Made by a program: the position numbers and the translations under genes. A stretch of 64,000 nt of DNA from Rugalucina vietnamica (taxonomy: Eukaryota; Mollusca; Bivalvia; Lucinida; Lucinidae): positions 17,764,048-17,828,047 of the forward strand of contig OZ024884.1 of assembly GCA_964017185.1 (NCBI GenBank). The letters run 5' to 3'. Below, one piece after another: positions 31,477 to 41,848 of this stretch. A model generated the notes under the pieces. It ran no database searches. It was not told where the DNA came from and saw only the letters and a program-made list of their open reading frames with translations. Each line of letters starts with the position of its first letter. Positions within the stretch are counted from its first letter, which is position 1.

Positions 31477-34053
31477 TAAACAAAAGAGTTTATTTAATTA
31501 ATTTCTTTGCAATTTTGACCAAAATATCACAAAAATATTTCAAAAATTAAAATCAGAAAACTCAGTTAAACCTACGTCTGCTCTCAACAAAAGAATAATA
31601 GACCTTGGGAAAACCTAAGCACTCGCTTTTATATTCCCAGATTACTGTATCCCAGATCCCGGAGTAAAATTGCCTGAAATTCCAGATCCCGGGCAAAACA
31701 ACTCAGGGAGTCCGAGAACCCAAGGCAAAATCCGCTGGGGTCACATGATCCCGGCCTAGAAAATCCAGGGAAGATGTCGCACATTAGACTTTGCCGATGC
31801 CCGCCATCATGGACTTTGCCGAAAAACTAATACAGACACTTGAATTCATGCAGAAAATTAAAGGCCTCCCTGAATGGAGTAAACTAAAAAGGTATAAAAA
31901 TGACACGAAAATGATCCTGAATTATAATTTATCTAAATGGCTGATAGGGTGAGATAACTTGATTCTGTACCGATTAAGTAAAATTGACTGTAACAAAATT
32001 GACAAAGTAGAAATCCCTGTGTTCTGTTTTTATTGATACACCTGCACGCTTACACAAATCAATACCCAAAATGCACCACTAACACAGCAACAAAGTGGAG
32101 GTAAAATGACATGTGAGGCTTTGGGTCTGCTTAATTAGGGACAAACAATCGCGTAAGGTACAAAATCATGGATTAAAATACTGTAAACCATCGGTAAGAA
32201 CTTTGTCTACAAAAATGCCGAGTGTCATTTGAGCAAACCAAGCACGAACCCAATTTTAAGCCATGCACATGAAAAATGACCGATCTGCTGATTTGTAAAC
32301 AATCAAAACATACAGTTTGGACGTTAGGTCACATAATTACCCCCTCCATTCAGGGTCGTTAAAGTCCCATCTAACGATCCTGAACAAAAGCACTGACATT
32401 GATACAAATTACAGGAATAATTAACATCAATATGACATGTATATTTAAAACATCCTGGTAACGGCACCAAAAATATGGTGTAGTGCCAAAAATTAGCAAC
32501 TTTCACAACACAAACACTTGAAATAATCTCACATTCAAATGCCATGACTAGAAGTTGGCAGTAAAATTCAATTAAATTAGATTATTTAAATATATGCAAG
32601 TTGAACACTGAACCTTAAATATGAAATTGAGTCCTCCGTAAAACCACCCATCATTAATATTTATTTTATATTGACCATTCAAATCTGCACATTAGCTAAC
32701 GGTCAATGACGGTGACCAACACGTGGGTTAGACAAACAAACCAACACGTGCTTTTTACAGGTAAATACAGGTGCAAAAACACAATGTTTGTCTAAGGAAA
32801 TAGGGGTGGGCGTGGCTATACCTTGCTGGCGGAGGAGTCAATTGCAAATAAAAGACTAATTTAATGCTTCACTTGAGACCAAGTTAAGATATTGACTGAA
32901 AATTTCTCATATTCACCTTAAAATGGAAAGTACATTAATATGAAATGATGCTTTAAGGGAACATTTAACAAAACCACTTGAAGACGCTGCATCAGTTTGA
33001 ATACTTAAATGCTTAATTCCATACACCTTAAATGACTTGACCTAACGAATGATGAATGATGATTTAAATTCTGAACAAATAATGGATAATTGATCAAATA
33101 CTTCAATATAACCACTGAAGACATGTATGTGTCACTCAAGTTAAGTTTACTTTCTCTACGCATTTACGAGTACATTGAATGAAAATATAATACATTCCTT
33201 GTTTACAAATTCAACCACACTGAAGACAATTGGCTTCCTAACGCGACCACGCGAGAGACATGAACTTTGTTACATAAAGGCATGTAATTAAATACGAGTT
33301 AAATAACATAGATTGCAACTGACAAATTTTAACAAAATATTCAGAAGCCTGTTATCATCATTGTACAATATGATAATTATTACTTTAATCACAACACCAA
33401 TAACCAACTTTCACTATTAAAGTTCCTTGTAATCATGAATTTGTCCACTAATCACCTGACTTGACTTCTTAGTTAACTGTCAGTTGTATCATGAATGATT
33501 TATCCACTGTCACTATTATTATTTGTGACATGTTTTAATAACTTGAAACTTTGCAATATTAATGTTTCTCCTTTCCTATTGCCTATTTCTTTATGCATTT
33601 CAGAGGTAGCTTATTTCTTCTATTTGTTTAGTATCATTTGATTGTATAGTACTGCATTCATCAATCATCTTTCATCATCTTTCATCATCATACAGGTTGT
33701 CCCATTTATGTGTATTTCCGTTTGATTTTGTTCTTGTCCTGATTACTTTAAATGTGGGGTTTTCTGTCTGTCATCATTGTAATAACTTTTTACGCAAGTC
33801 TTTGACACTGTTTTCCGTGTATGTTTTCCCCAAGACTGAGTTTACCGTGTTTTTTTTTTTGTGTGTTTTTTCTCTCCTCATTATTGTTCTTATCCTTCGC
33901 GTCTTTTGTCTTCTCTTTATTCTTTACAACTCCACTATTTGATCCTTTCTTACCCTTCTCTCCACATTTCATCTCTTAAGATTACCTTCTTTAATTCTGC
34001 TGTCTCTTTTTGCTCCGCATCTCTCCTCCGAGCCTCTCTCCTTTTCTCTGCCA
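31477..34053. other. Nothing recognised
   Basis: About 2.6 kb of AT-rich sequence. A short cluster of 'cagatccc' repeats lies near 31640-31760. No supported gene or mobile element. Confidence 0.4.
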
Positions 34054-34830
34054 CTATCCATTCAGTAAATCCTCAGCAAGTCTCTTCTCTCTATCTAACC
34101 AACTCTCCTCTCTCTTTTGCCTATCAGCCGCTCTTTCCTGGATAATGTTCTTAAACTCAGTAAAGGCAACTACCACCTTGTCCAACATGAACATAATCTC
34201 CATTAAAGCCTTTTCAGATTTTTCTGCCACCTTCTTCGCTCTGATTGTGCTCTGCGTCTGTCTCTGTATCGTATCTACGAGACCGTTGATTTCCACTAGA
34301 CTTTCTTGCACTGCAGATCCGACAGCCTGATATCTCTCCTCATCCTTCTGCCTTTCGACTTTCCTCTTCTTAACCTCTGCTACCTCAACTTTTTCATCTA
34401 CCGACTCTGATTTCCGCTTACACGCCTCTGTCCCGCTTTCAGAGTCGATTTCAGATATTAGATCTAGATCAGATCCCATCAGTTGCGGTAGGATATTCTC
34501 TACCTCTTCATCTTCTCTATTCGCTCTGCCTGTCTCACTATCCTGTACCTCTCGAACTTCAGAGTTTACATCCTGATATTCTGAAAATGATCCCTCAACT
34601 GTCGTCTGGACTGCTGATTCATTCTGCCTAACACTTGCATCCGTTGTTCTCGCAGGGACTGCAACAAGCACATCTGTGGCACCCTGAGGTCTGGCATTCT
34701 GGTTGGCTACCGGAGCTCCTACAACCACCTGGTACTTTGTCGGCCACTTTTGTTGTTGTGTAGATGCCTCGGTTGCTAGTTGGACACAATCACCTGCTGA
34801 TAAGCAAGTACGGGATCCTCTGACCACCAT
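34054..34830 (-). CDS. Unrecognised acidic, coiled-coil-forming protein (probably element-encoded)
   Basis: 258 codons from the first ATG. The frame stays open about 80 bases further upstream to a possible acceptor (ACATTTCAG near 34926-34934), so the start is uncertain. The N-terminal part is Ala/Val/Gln/Thr-rich and low in structure. Residues ~75-125 are strongly acidic (EDEEVENILPQLMGSDLDLI). A Lys/Arg/Glu-rich nuclear-signal-like KKRKVERQKDEER precedes heptad-like helices to the end (EKSEKALMEIMFMLDKVVVA; REKRLAEDLL). No enzyme motif. It lies downstream of a gypsy gag-protease remnant on the same strand and may be a third ORF or part of a different element. Function unknown. Confidence 0.45.
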   Translation of the reverse strand: MVVRGSRTCLSAGDCVQLATEASTQQQKWPTKYQVVVGAPVANQNARPQGATDVLVAVPARTTDASVRQNESAVQTTVEGSFSEYQDVNSEVREVQDSETGRANREDEEVENILPQLMGSDLDLISEIDSESGTEACKRKSESVDEKVEVAEVKKRKVERQKDEERYQAVGSAVQESLVEINGLVDTIQRQTQSTIRAKKVAEKSEKALMEIMFMLDKVVVAFTEFKNIIQERAADRQKREESWLDREKRLAEDLLNG

Positions 34831-35188
34831 TTTTGGTTCATCACTTTCTACATCTTTGAGTCGCTCTGACAGGCAACCACTTGGTGTTTTGCACCTGTAA
34901 ACAGTGACATAACCTGGGGCCGCTGAAATGTTACCTCATTTGATCCTTGGAAGTAAGTAGGATGCCTTCTCACTTGCACCATGCGGAGTCCTTGCTGGCC
35001 ACAGCTGGTTGACTTGCATACGTGAGTCCTGGCCTGCCACATGAGTCTGTTAGATGGCTTGAGCTCCCTAAGCCGAAGCTGCCACCTCCACTGTCATGAC
35101 TTCCCAGACTGCTTCTTAAGGAAGTATAGCAGACTTTCCTCCCGTGTAAATTTAGCCATATCTGCTTCCCATATCTAATATCTAATAT

Positions 35189-35533
35189 CTATCCACTCCT
35201 CGTGGTTGATGATATCATTTTCTTAGATGCGGTCACATGGCGAGAATAATGTTGAACAAGGTGGTACCAGGCTTGGTTATTGAAGGTACATAGCCTACAG
35301 AAGTAAAGAACCCGGTCCCGACTAACGTGGTTCTTGAGAATGTGATCCTCAATGGGCAAGGGTTCTCCACCCCTCTTCTCCCCCGTCAACCGTAGTAAAT
35401 AAGGCACAAGTAGGCTCCCCCTCCCCCTCGTCTTTGCCTTCTTTATCGCCTCCTTCATGTACAACATACTAAGGATACTTGAGCTCATCTCATTCTTTCT
35501 TTTAATGCTTTGGGATTGATAACTGACAGACAT
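35189..35533 (-). CDS. Small protein with one C2H2 zinc finger, unrecognised
   Basis: 114 codons. The C-terminal half has a canonical C2H2 spacing, CRLC-X12-H-X3-H (in FCRLCTFNNQAWYHLVQHYS). The N-terminus is basic and Ser-rich with KKAKTRGRGSLLVPYLLRL. It may be a DNA- or RNA-binding exon joined to the frame at 34054-34830, which lies in another frame about 350 bp downstream. No homologue recognised. Confidence 0.4.
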   Translation of the reverse strand: MSVSYQSQSIKRKNEMSSSILSMLYMKEAIKKAKTRGRGSLLVPYLLRLTGEKRGGEPLPIEDHILKNHVSRDRVLYFCRLCTFNNQAWYHLVQHYSRHVTASKKMISSTTRSG

Positions 35534-35715
35534 GCATTCGCCGCTTACTTACGAATTTCTGTTTCGACTCGATTCTATCTAACCTCGCATAGCCTCAGCT
35601 GCGCATAGTCTAGATTAAGAAACCTTTTTTCTGCGAGGCAGTTACTCATAAGGTCTATCAAATCCGCGTCTATAAACCGGTTTTAGTTTCTGGAGCTCCC
35701 CTCATATAACACTCA

Positions 35716-36020
35716 AATTGTTATTCTCTAATACTATAACCCGCTTCCTAGCTATTATCTCATCAAAACTGCTGAACTGTACCCTTTTCAATAAGAGAAC
35801 CCCGATTGTCACTCCTGTTAGGCGTACTCTCCAATTCTACCTTACACTCAATACCTTTTTAGCTGCACCGTGCTGTGTTAGATTCCTGCTTCCATCTCTT
35901 ACTATCCCGCTTTCTATGTCTACTCGAATTCCATTCCTTGTATCTGTAAAAAAAAATTTAGCATCGTACAGTTCTTTACTTCTCTTACCTTTAAGATCTG
36001 CTTTAGCACTTTTCTAATCA
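35716..36020 (-). pseudogene. Coding-like remnant with candidate 46-nt intron
   Basis: On the minus strand a frame reads NGIRVDIESGIVRDGSRNLT and, after one frameshift, continues RLTGVTIGVLLLKRVQFSSF and ENNNLSVI to a stop. It is preceded by CTTAAAG/GTAAGAG and, 46 bases on, TTTTTTTTACAG/ATAC, a plausible short intron. The peptide is not one I recognise. It begins where the upstream RT homology ends. Confidence 0.35.
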
Positions 36021-38582
36021 ATGATGTAGGCAAGTGGTACTCGCCTATTATCTGTTTAATTGGCGTTGCATCTTCTGTTTTGATAAGATGTGACGTTAAA
36101 CTGTTCTGTTCTAATCCCCACTCATCTTTCGAGAAGGTATTGCTGACTTTGTATAGTTGTTGTGCTACTGTTTCCTTCTTAGTTACATTTGAACTGTTTG
36201 TAGTTTTTTTCTAACCAGTGGGATTAGAAGATCAGGCATTGAAAAATTATCAGACTCTTTAACTGATGTACATACGGTTGCTTCTGATACAACCTCTTGT
36301 CGGTTTGACACATCTAGCCCGTGTATATAATTTACTTTTTTGTCTCGTCTTCTTTATCTTCAGTCACCACTGTTTTACCTTCTACCCGCTTGGCTCTCCC
36401 GATAACAGCACCCTGTTTGATACATAGACATCTAGTATGAATAGGATTGACCATTCTAACTTTACACGTGCACGCTCTATTAATGTCAACTAAAAGTGGG
36501 TGCCATATGTATGGGATCCTATTCCTGAAAATGTTTTGATGGTTCAACAAGGAATTCATTCTCGTGAGAGAAATTGTCATTCTCGTGTCCTTTGGCAATT
36601 ACGTCTACAAAACACTCACTTTGGGCTGGTATAACAAAGTGGACAGATGGAGTTACCTTTCGTACTCTACTTGGCATCCCAACCTGCATCATGGGTGTTT
36701 CCTCCTTGTCCAGTACCATCACCCCCTTTCGCATAAGTAGGTCAGCTGGACAATTTTCACCATTCTGCAAAATGTCTACACCTAGGAGACCATCGTCATC
36801 CATCTCGGCCACTGTTGCTTCTATTTTCAATTCAACAGGACCTTATTTTATGTTGAATGTACCCATTCCATTTTCGTTAATACATATACCGCTTGCATCA
36901 ACCAGCTTCGAAATCTTCACCAGATTGGGTCTGTCCTTTGGTTTCAAAGACTCTGTTTGATAAAATTGTCTTTGAAGCCCCCATGTCTGTGTTAAACAAA
37001 ATTGAGTACCCTTGTACTGAGCTAAGAAGATACATACCATCAGGCAACTTCCTTGTGTCTTTTAATGACTTTATGACATAAATGTTTGCTACATATAGTT
37101 GGCCTTTAGCAAGTGAGCAGGCTTCTATGTGGCCGTCAGAGACAGCCTGTCCTAGTTTAAAGTATTACTACCTGATTCCCCTTGATTCTGGTAAGGCCAT
37201 GGTATATAGCCTTTTCTATTACCCTCATTAGAGCATGACTGTCTAGTGGGGCAATCTCTAGCAAAATGACCTAATTCATAGCAAGCGTAGAACTGAATCT
37301 TCACCTTACTTGCAACTGTCTGCTGCTGGGTTTTCATACATGTATTACTACTATCTTTCTTCGCCAATGGACTTACTAATGTTTGAAGCAAGTCTTTGGT
37401 CTCAGTGATCATTTTCATGGTGCCACTTTGGCCTGAAGCATCAGTTTTACCTTTTCCGCCTTGTTAGTTCATTCTACTAGACTTCTTCGATACATTCTTG
37501 TCAGTTTTGACAGGTATTCTATATGCTTTTCATCTACCTCATCCTCAGATTCTAAGTTATCGTCATCATCATTTTGGTCAGCATAATCCAGATTTATTCT
37601 CCTGGCATATTTCTTAAACCTTCTATCATGGTTTTCGTGTGAATTCTTACGCCTAGTATGAATAAAATTGACTGCATGATAAACAGCCTGATCTATATCA
37701 TCTGTTTCTCTATGGTACTCAATTTCGAAACGGGCCTCACCATCTTTCACACCGTCTAAGAACTTCTTTCTTCGTTCAACTATCTATATTCTTAAATGCC
37801 TTGGCATACAAACGTTTAAGCTTGGCAGCATATTTTTCTACCTCATCAGCTCTTTGGCACCTCTAGCTAAACTTAGCCGCAAATGACTTTTCCATTTCCA
37901 CTACTCTTAACCTATTGTTTAATTAACTAACCCATACTCGGTTGCAAATAAGGGTTTCCTTGGATGGCTGCGAGAAAACAAAATCACCTGTCTTACCATG
38001 CAGTTTAGGCAAGATGTTGCCTATCTGCTTTCCTCATCCCAGGGTTTCCTACCTGCCGTAGCCACAAATAGATTGATCCAAGTCTTCCAGGTTTCCTTAC
38101 CACTGAAAGGTGGTATTATACGGCCATACCGCTCAGAGTTCTGTCTGCCTCAGACCTAGATCTGATCCTGCCTCTGCTACGAGAACGATTACCACCTGAT
38201 GTTTGTCTTAATGTATTTATAATGAATTGTTCTTGATGGAGATTACCAATGGCATTTGATGGACCTGCCATAGTGTTTTGCATGTTTATTTGTGAGTACA
38301 TGAATGTATTTTGTGTCATATTCACATTTTCGGGTAGCTGGACCATGTTTCTATTATTTAAGCTCGAGTTGCTATATGCCTGATCACCTTGACCACCAGA
38401 CACGGTGTTATTGGCGTCGCTAGTATATAACTGTAAAATAGTTGAGGCGTCGATGACCTAATAGGTCCAGTGGTAGGGGTCTGTCCTTGATTTGGGTCTG
38501 AAGAGAAGTTATTTTTATGATTGTCGCCATTGCCTTGGTCACCTTCTGTCATGGTTTCAGCCTGACAATTCTCGCTGATCAT
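36021..38582 (-). pseudogene. Gypsy-type gag-protease-RT(start) remnant
   Basis: Broken frames in element order on the minus strand: a Gln/Asn/Gly-rich Gag N-terminus from 38582, Gag C-terminal part 37750-37469 (DIDQAVYHAVNFIHTRRKN, then an acidic run), a damaged zinc knuckle at ~37310-37260 (YACYELGHFARDC, first Cys lost), retropepsin with FNTDMGASKTILSNRVFE at ~37000-36950 (active-site DTG changed to DMG) and LLGVDIL at ~36780, a linker (FLVEPSKHFQE), and the start of RT (FSKDEWGLEQNSL...DATPIKQ) at ~36130-36040. Homology then stops: RT core, RNase H and integrase are missing. Many frameshifts and stops. Confidence 0.75.
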
Positions 38583-38648
38583 CTTGGTTCAAATCTCCCG
38601 AACTGATTAATGAATCAGATCATTGCACCGCCGGCCACCACAATTTTA

Positions 38649-38749
38649 TGTTACGACCTAGCCTTGCAGCACAGAACGTATCTTCTCTTCAATATATCGG
38701 CAAGCTCGGGCTCAGGCTGATACTACAGCGAGAGGTCGTGCTGACAACA
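38649..38749 (-). repeat. Putative 5' LTR of the gypsy remnant
   Basis: 101 bp bounded by TGTTACGACC on the left and GGTCGTGCTGACAACA on the right (plus strand), i.e. a TGTTG...AACA-type LTR on the minus strand. TGGTGGCCGGCGG just inside resembles a primer site. No second LTR copy was found, so this is an inference. Confidence 0.4.
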
Positions 38750-39124
38750 CGATGCTCTAGATGCAGCCAAGGCCTCGTTTGTAGTGGGCTTTGTGATCTT
38801 CAGAAACTGAATATAACTTAAAAAGTTTAGTGGGAATGAAATCAGACTAAAGACATGGCTTGATGGAAAAAAATATGCATTTTAATAATAAAAATAAACT
38901 TTTAGATATGTAACAAACGATGTTTTTTTTTATGAATAATGTAATGAAATATTTGCAATGTAATTTATACGAACGGATGTTGACACGAAAAAAAAAAATA
39001 AAAAAATAAATAAAACAGCGACTCAGTGATCAATAAAAAATAGTCATAAACTATGAACAACGGTGATATTTAAATCATTTAAAGATGAAAACTATACTTG
39101 ATATTTGATAATTAACGCTTTATG
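38750..39124. other. Nothing recognised
   Basis: AT-rich with A runs near 38990-39010. CAGTGATCAATAAAAAATAG at 39022 resembles the end of the TIR element at 39974. Confidence 0.35.
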
Positions 39125-39295
39125 CCACTTTAAGAAAGCATTAAATTGTTCTGAAATTTACACTTAGTTTTGTTACGATAACTGTTGTGAAAAGCCTTAA
39201 CTTGTACATCAGAAAAAAAATCACATGTAACTTGCAAAAACAGAATTGTGAAGTTCTGAAGCTTAGATAAAATTATTCTATTGAAACAAAAATAG
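39125..39295 (+). repeat. Diverged copy of the 28073 tandem unit
   Basis: TTGTTCTGAAATTTACACTT, GATAACTGTTGTGAAAAG and ACTTGCAAAAACAGAATT follow the same order as 28085-28290. Confidence 0.6.
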
Positions 39296-39299
39296 TTTA

Positions 39300-39355
39300 C
39301 GGAGTGGGAATTTCTTTCTGATTGCGCCATTTCCTCATCATTGCCTACTTGTACA
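39300..39355 (+). mobile_element. Penelope-like 3'-end fragment P5
   Basis: The reverse complement of the family terminus (TTGCCTACTTGTAC at 39340-39353), only about 55 bp long and in the opposite orientation to P1-P4. Confidence 0.7.
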
Positions 39356-39379
39356 TTTATAAAAGAAATCATATTTATC

Positions 39380-39450
39380 ATTTTTCAATGAAAATTTCAA
39401 TTTTAAATGCTGAAAATTCTCTGTATATTGCATGGGCAAGTTTTTGTAAT
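39380..39450. mobile_element. PAL fragment (right end only)
   Basis: AATTTCAATTTTAAATGCTG and TTGCATGGGCAAGTTTTTGTAAT match the right end of full PAL copies. The rest is absent. Confidence 0.6.
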
Positions 39451-39464
39451 TATATTATGTACTA

Positions 39465-39670
39465 ATGTTTACAAAATACAAATTCCATGTTGCAAATTAC
39501 AGCGTGCGAATACAAATGTCGTGTTGCAATTTACCGATGGATGTGCGCTGTGCTGTAAGCTACTTAAGAATACAAAGTCGAATGTCAGCTACTCTTTGAC
39601 AGACGTTCATCATATTACTCATGTTTGCAAATACAAGTTCCCGCCGGACGATCGTAGTAAACTTACGTCA
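39465..39670. mobile_element. Element D copy 1 (right-end part)
   Basis: It holds the ACAAATGTCGTGTTGCAATT-like internal repeats of element D and ends with GGACGATCGTAGTAAACTTA CGTCACAG, the D terminal sequence. The left end is not identified. Confidence 0.5.
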
Positions 39671-39682
39671 CAGTTTACTGTT

Positions 39683-39940
39683 GGGCGGCCCCCGTGGCCG
39701 AGTGGTTAAGGTCGCTGACTTCAGTGCTCTTGATCATTCGATCATCTCACCGATGTGGGTTCGCGCCTCGCACGGGGCGCGAATTCATATGTGAGACAAG
39801 CCATGTTCTGCTTGCGGGTGTGCCAGGTGGTTTTTCCCCGGGTACTCCGGTTTTCGCCCCACCTACCGATTGATTCGTCTCGATATGAGTGAAAAAGCTT
39901 GAAAGGGACGTAAAACTGAATCAAAAAAAAAAAAAAAAAA
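39683..39940 (+). mobile_element. tRNA-Leu/Ser-like SINE (family S1) with 12-bp target duplication
   Basis: The head GGCGGCCCCCGTGGCCGAGT has a long-variable-arm tRNA look: A box TGGCCGAGTGGTTAAGG, B box GGGTTCGCGCC. The body contains TGTGAGACAAGCCATGTTCT and GCGGGTGTGCCAGG, and the 3' end is CTTGAAAGGGACGTAAAACT followed by an A run. CAGTTTACTGTT stands on both sides (39671-39682 and 39941-39952). A second copy is at 57267. It probably belongs with known bivalve tRNA-derived SINEs; the exact name was not confirmed. Confidence 0.9.
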
Positions 39941-39973
39941 CAGTTTACTGTTATTCATATGAATTAATTGAAT

Positions 39974-40780
39974 GTAGCGTAAATGGACCAGTGATCGATC
40001 AAAAATAGCCATGTTTGAAAAATTTGCGGATTAGACATGCAGTGGAGAATGTATGTGTACATACCATATGCAAGCTTGAACCTTCGCCATGTTTTCCAAT
40101 ATGTCAATTTATGACGTCATCACATCACGTTCTCAGTGACGTCATTTTAACACACCCACCATCATGCAGCGTTAATCAGGGTCAGGTGGACCAGTGATCG
40201 ATCACCTTCTTTTTCTCTCCAAAACCGCGGCTAACTTGGAAGGTATGTACATTTTTAGAAAGAATAATTATTGTTTACCTCTAGCCACGAAACACAGTTT
40301 GGAAATTTTCAGTGAGGTAAAAGAAATAAGGCAGAGAAATGAGGTGGTCGAAAAGTATAAACGTCCATAGAAACAATGGAAAACTGTTGAAAAAATAGCT
40401 CGAAAATCATAGAAATCGTCCATTAATCGCAGTGTTATCCTATACAATTTGAAATGTGGATCAGATTTGTTTAGTATGCAGTAAGGTTAAAACATTTAGC
40501 CAGTCGGAACAAATGCAAGTTGTTTCATCTTGAAGAATTCATTGAACAATCACCGCTTTTAAGCAGTACAACTAAGACCCCCTCTTCGTAAAGTGAAAGA
40601 AAATCCAAGATAGAAAAGCTTTCCAAAATAAATCTAAATCAGTGTTTGTAAGGTAATATAATGCGCTTTAAGTTGAGACTAGCATAAGATTTACTTAGGT
40701 ATCTTTTGAGAATTAATAGCCGATAATCACTAGTTGATCGATCACTGGTCCCTGATCGATCACTGGTCGTCTTACGCTAC
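39974..40780. mobile_element. TIR element E with repeated GACCAGTGATCGATCA
   Basis: Left end GTAGCGTAAATGGACCAGTG and right end (reverse complement) GTAGCGTAAGACGACCAGTG form ~28-bp inverted termini. The 16-mer GACCAGTGATCGATCA occurs four times: at 39986 and 40189 forward, and at 40735 and 40753 inverted (the last two as a tandem pair). No coding capacity. Target duplication unclear. Confidence 0.7.
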
Positions 40781-40828
40781 TTGACCTGTGTGTCCAATAA
40801 GACTAGACATGTCAATCATTTTATTACA

Positions 40829-41790
40829 TTAAATCTGTGACGAAAGTCTACTGCGATCGTCCGATATACAATGTATCAAGTAACTAGTGTTTACAAGTAC
40901 AAATGTCATGTTGCAAGTAAATAAAGTGTATAAAGTGTATAGTGCAAATGCATTGACATTGCCGATTGGCATCGCGCGATAAAGTTTTGTAAACGCTTGA
41001 AAAACAAAACGACACCTATCAGTTTTATTTATTTTTTTCCATTTTTTTGTCATTACGAAAACATGACCATGCAATAAACAGAGATTTTTTTAGCTTTAAA
41101 AATTGAAAATTTTCAGCTGAAAAATTTTGATATTTTTCTTATTTTTGCTCAAAACATAGATTGTGGGTACACGTTAGAACCGCCTCGCCGAGGCGGTTCT
41201 AACGAGTACCCACAATCTATGTTTTGGAGCAAAAATAAGAAAAATAGGTATACCCCTGCAAACCCCAGTTTTCCTATATAAAAGTGGGGTTCAAGGGGGT
41301 ATACATTGCACGGACATCATCGGTTTTCCTGATGTCATGTGAAGCAAGTCACGCAATATTTACCATTATAGAGTATCATTTTTTGAAAACATGTTTATTT
41401 CGATCAACAAATGCATGTCTTTGTCAAGGGTAAAGTGGCACGGTCAAAGTATTTGCACTATACAAATACTAAACGTTTTGTTGTAGAATACTCTTGTATA
41501 AAAATATCTCATGTTGTAAATTGCTAATTTTACACATGTCAGTGAATTGCTATAATTTACCAATATGTACATATACGACCACGAACCGCGCTGCAAATCA
41601 AATTTTACTCATGTGTACAAATACAAATGCCAGAATCAGTGCAACCGCCTCCCTTGTGTCCTTTTCGAATGCAGTAGTCCACGCACGTTTCGAGAGATTT
41701 CCCTAAACAACCATGACCCCTCCCGCTAAAAGGAATAAGATATCTGTTAAGATCTGGGACGATCGTAGTAGACTTTCGTCACAGATTTAA
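40829..41790. mobile_element. Element D copy 2, TTAA-flanked, carrying a PAL copy
   Basis: Termini TTAAATCTGTGACGAAAGTC (40829) and its inverted copy ending at 41790 are near-identical over about 34 bp. TTAA at both outer edges would be a 4-bp target duplication as in piggyBac-type insertion. The interior has no transposase and includes PAL copy 2. D ends are also seen at 39645-39670 and 43650-43680. Confidence 0.7.
41051..41334. mobile_element. PAL copy 2, complete
   Basis: It starts CATTACGAAAACATGACC and ends GGTTTTCCTGATG, so it lies inverted relative to copy 1. The central palindrome spans 41139-41241 with arms meeting at CGCCTCGCCGAGGCG and only a few mismatches. The second stem ACCCCTGCAAACCCCAG ... 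GGGGTTCAAGGGGGTA lies at 41250-41304. Confidence 0.88.
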
Positions 41791-41848
41791 CGTTATAAAT
41801 ATGGCATCTCTGTTCCTATTGGTTGAATACATTCGTTTCATTCATATG

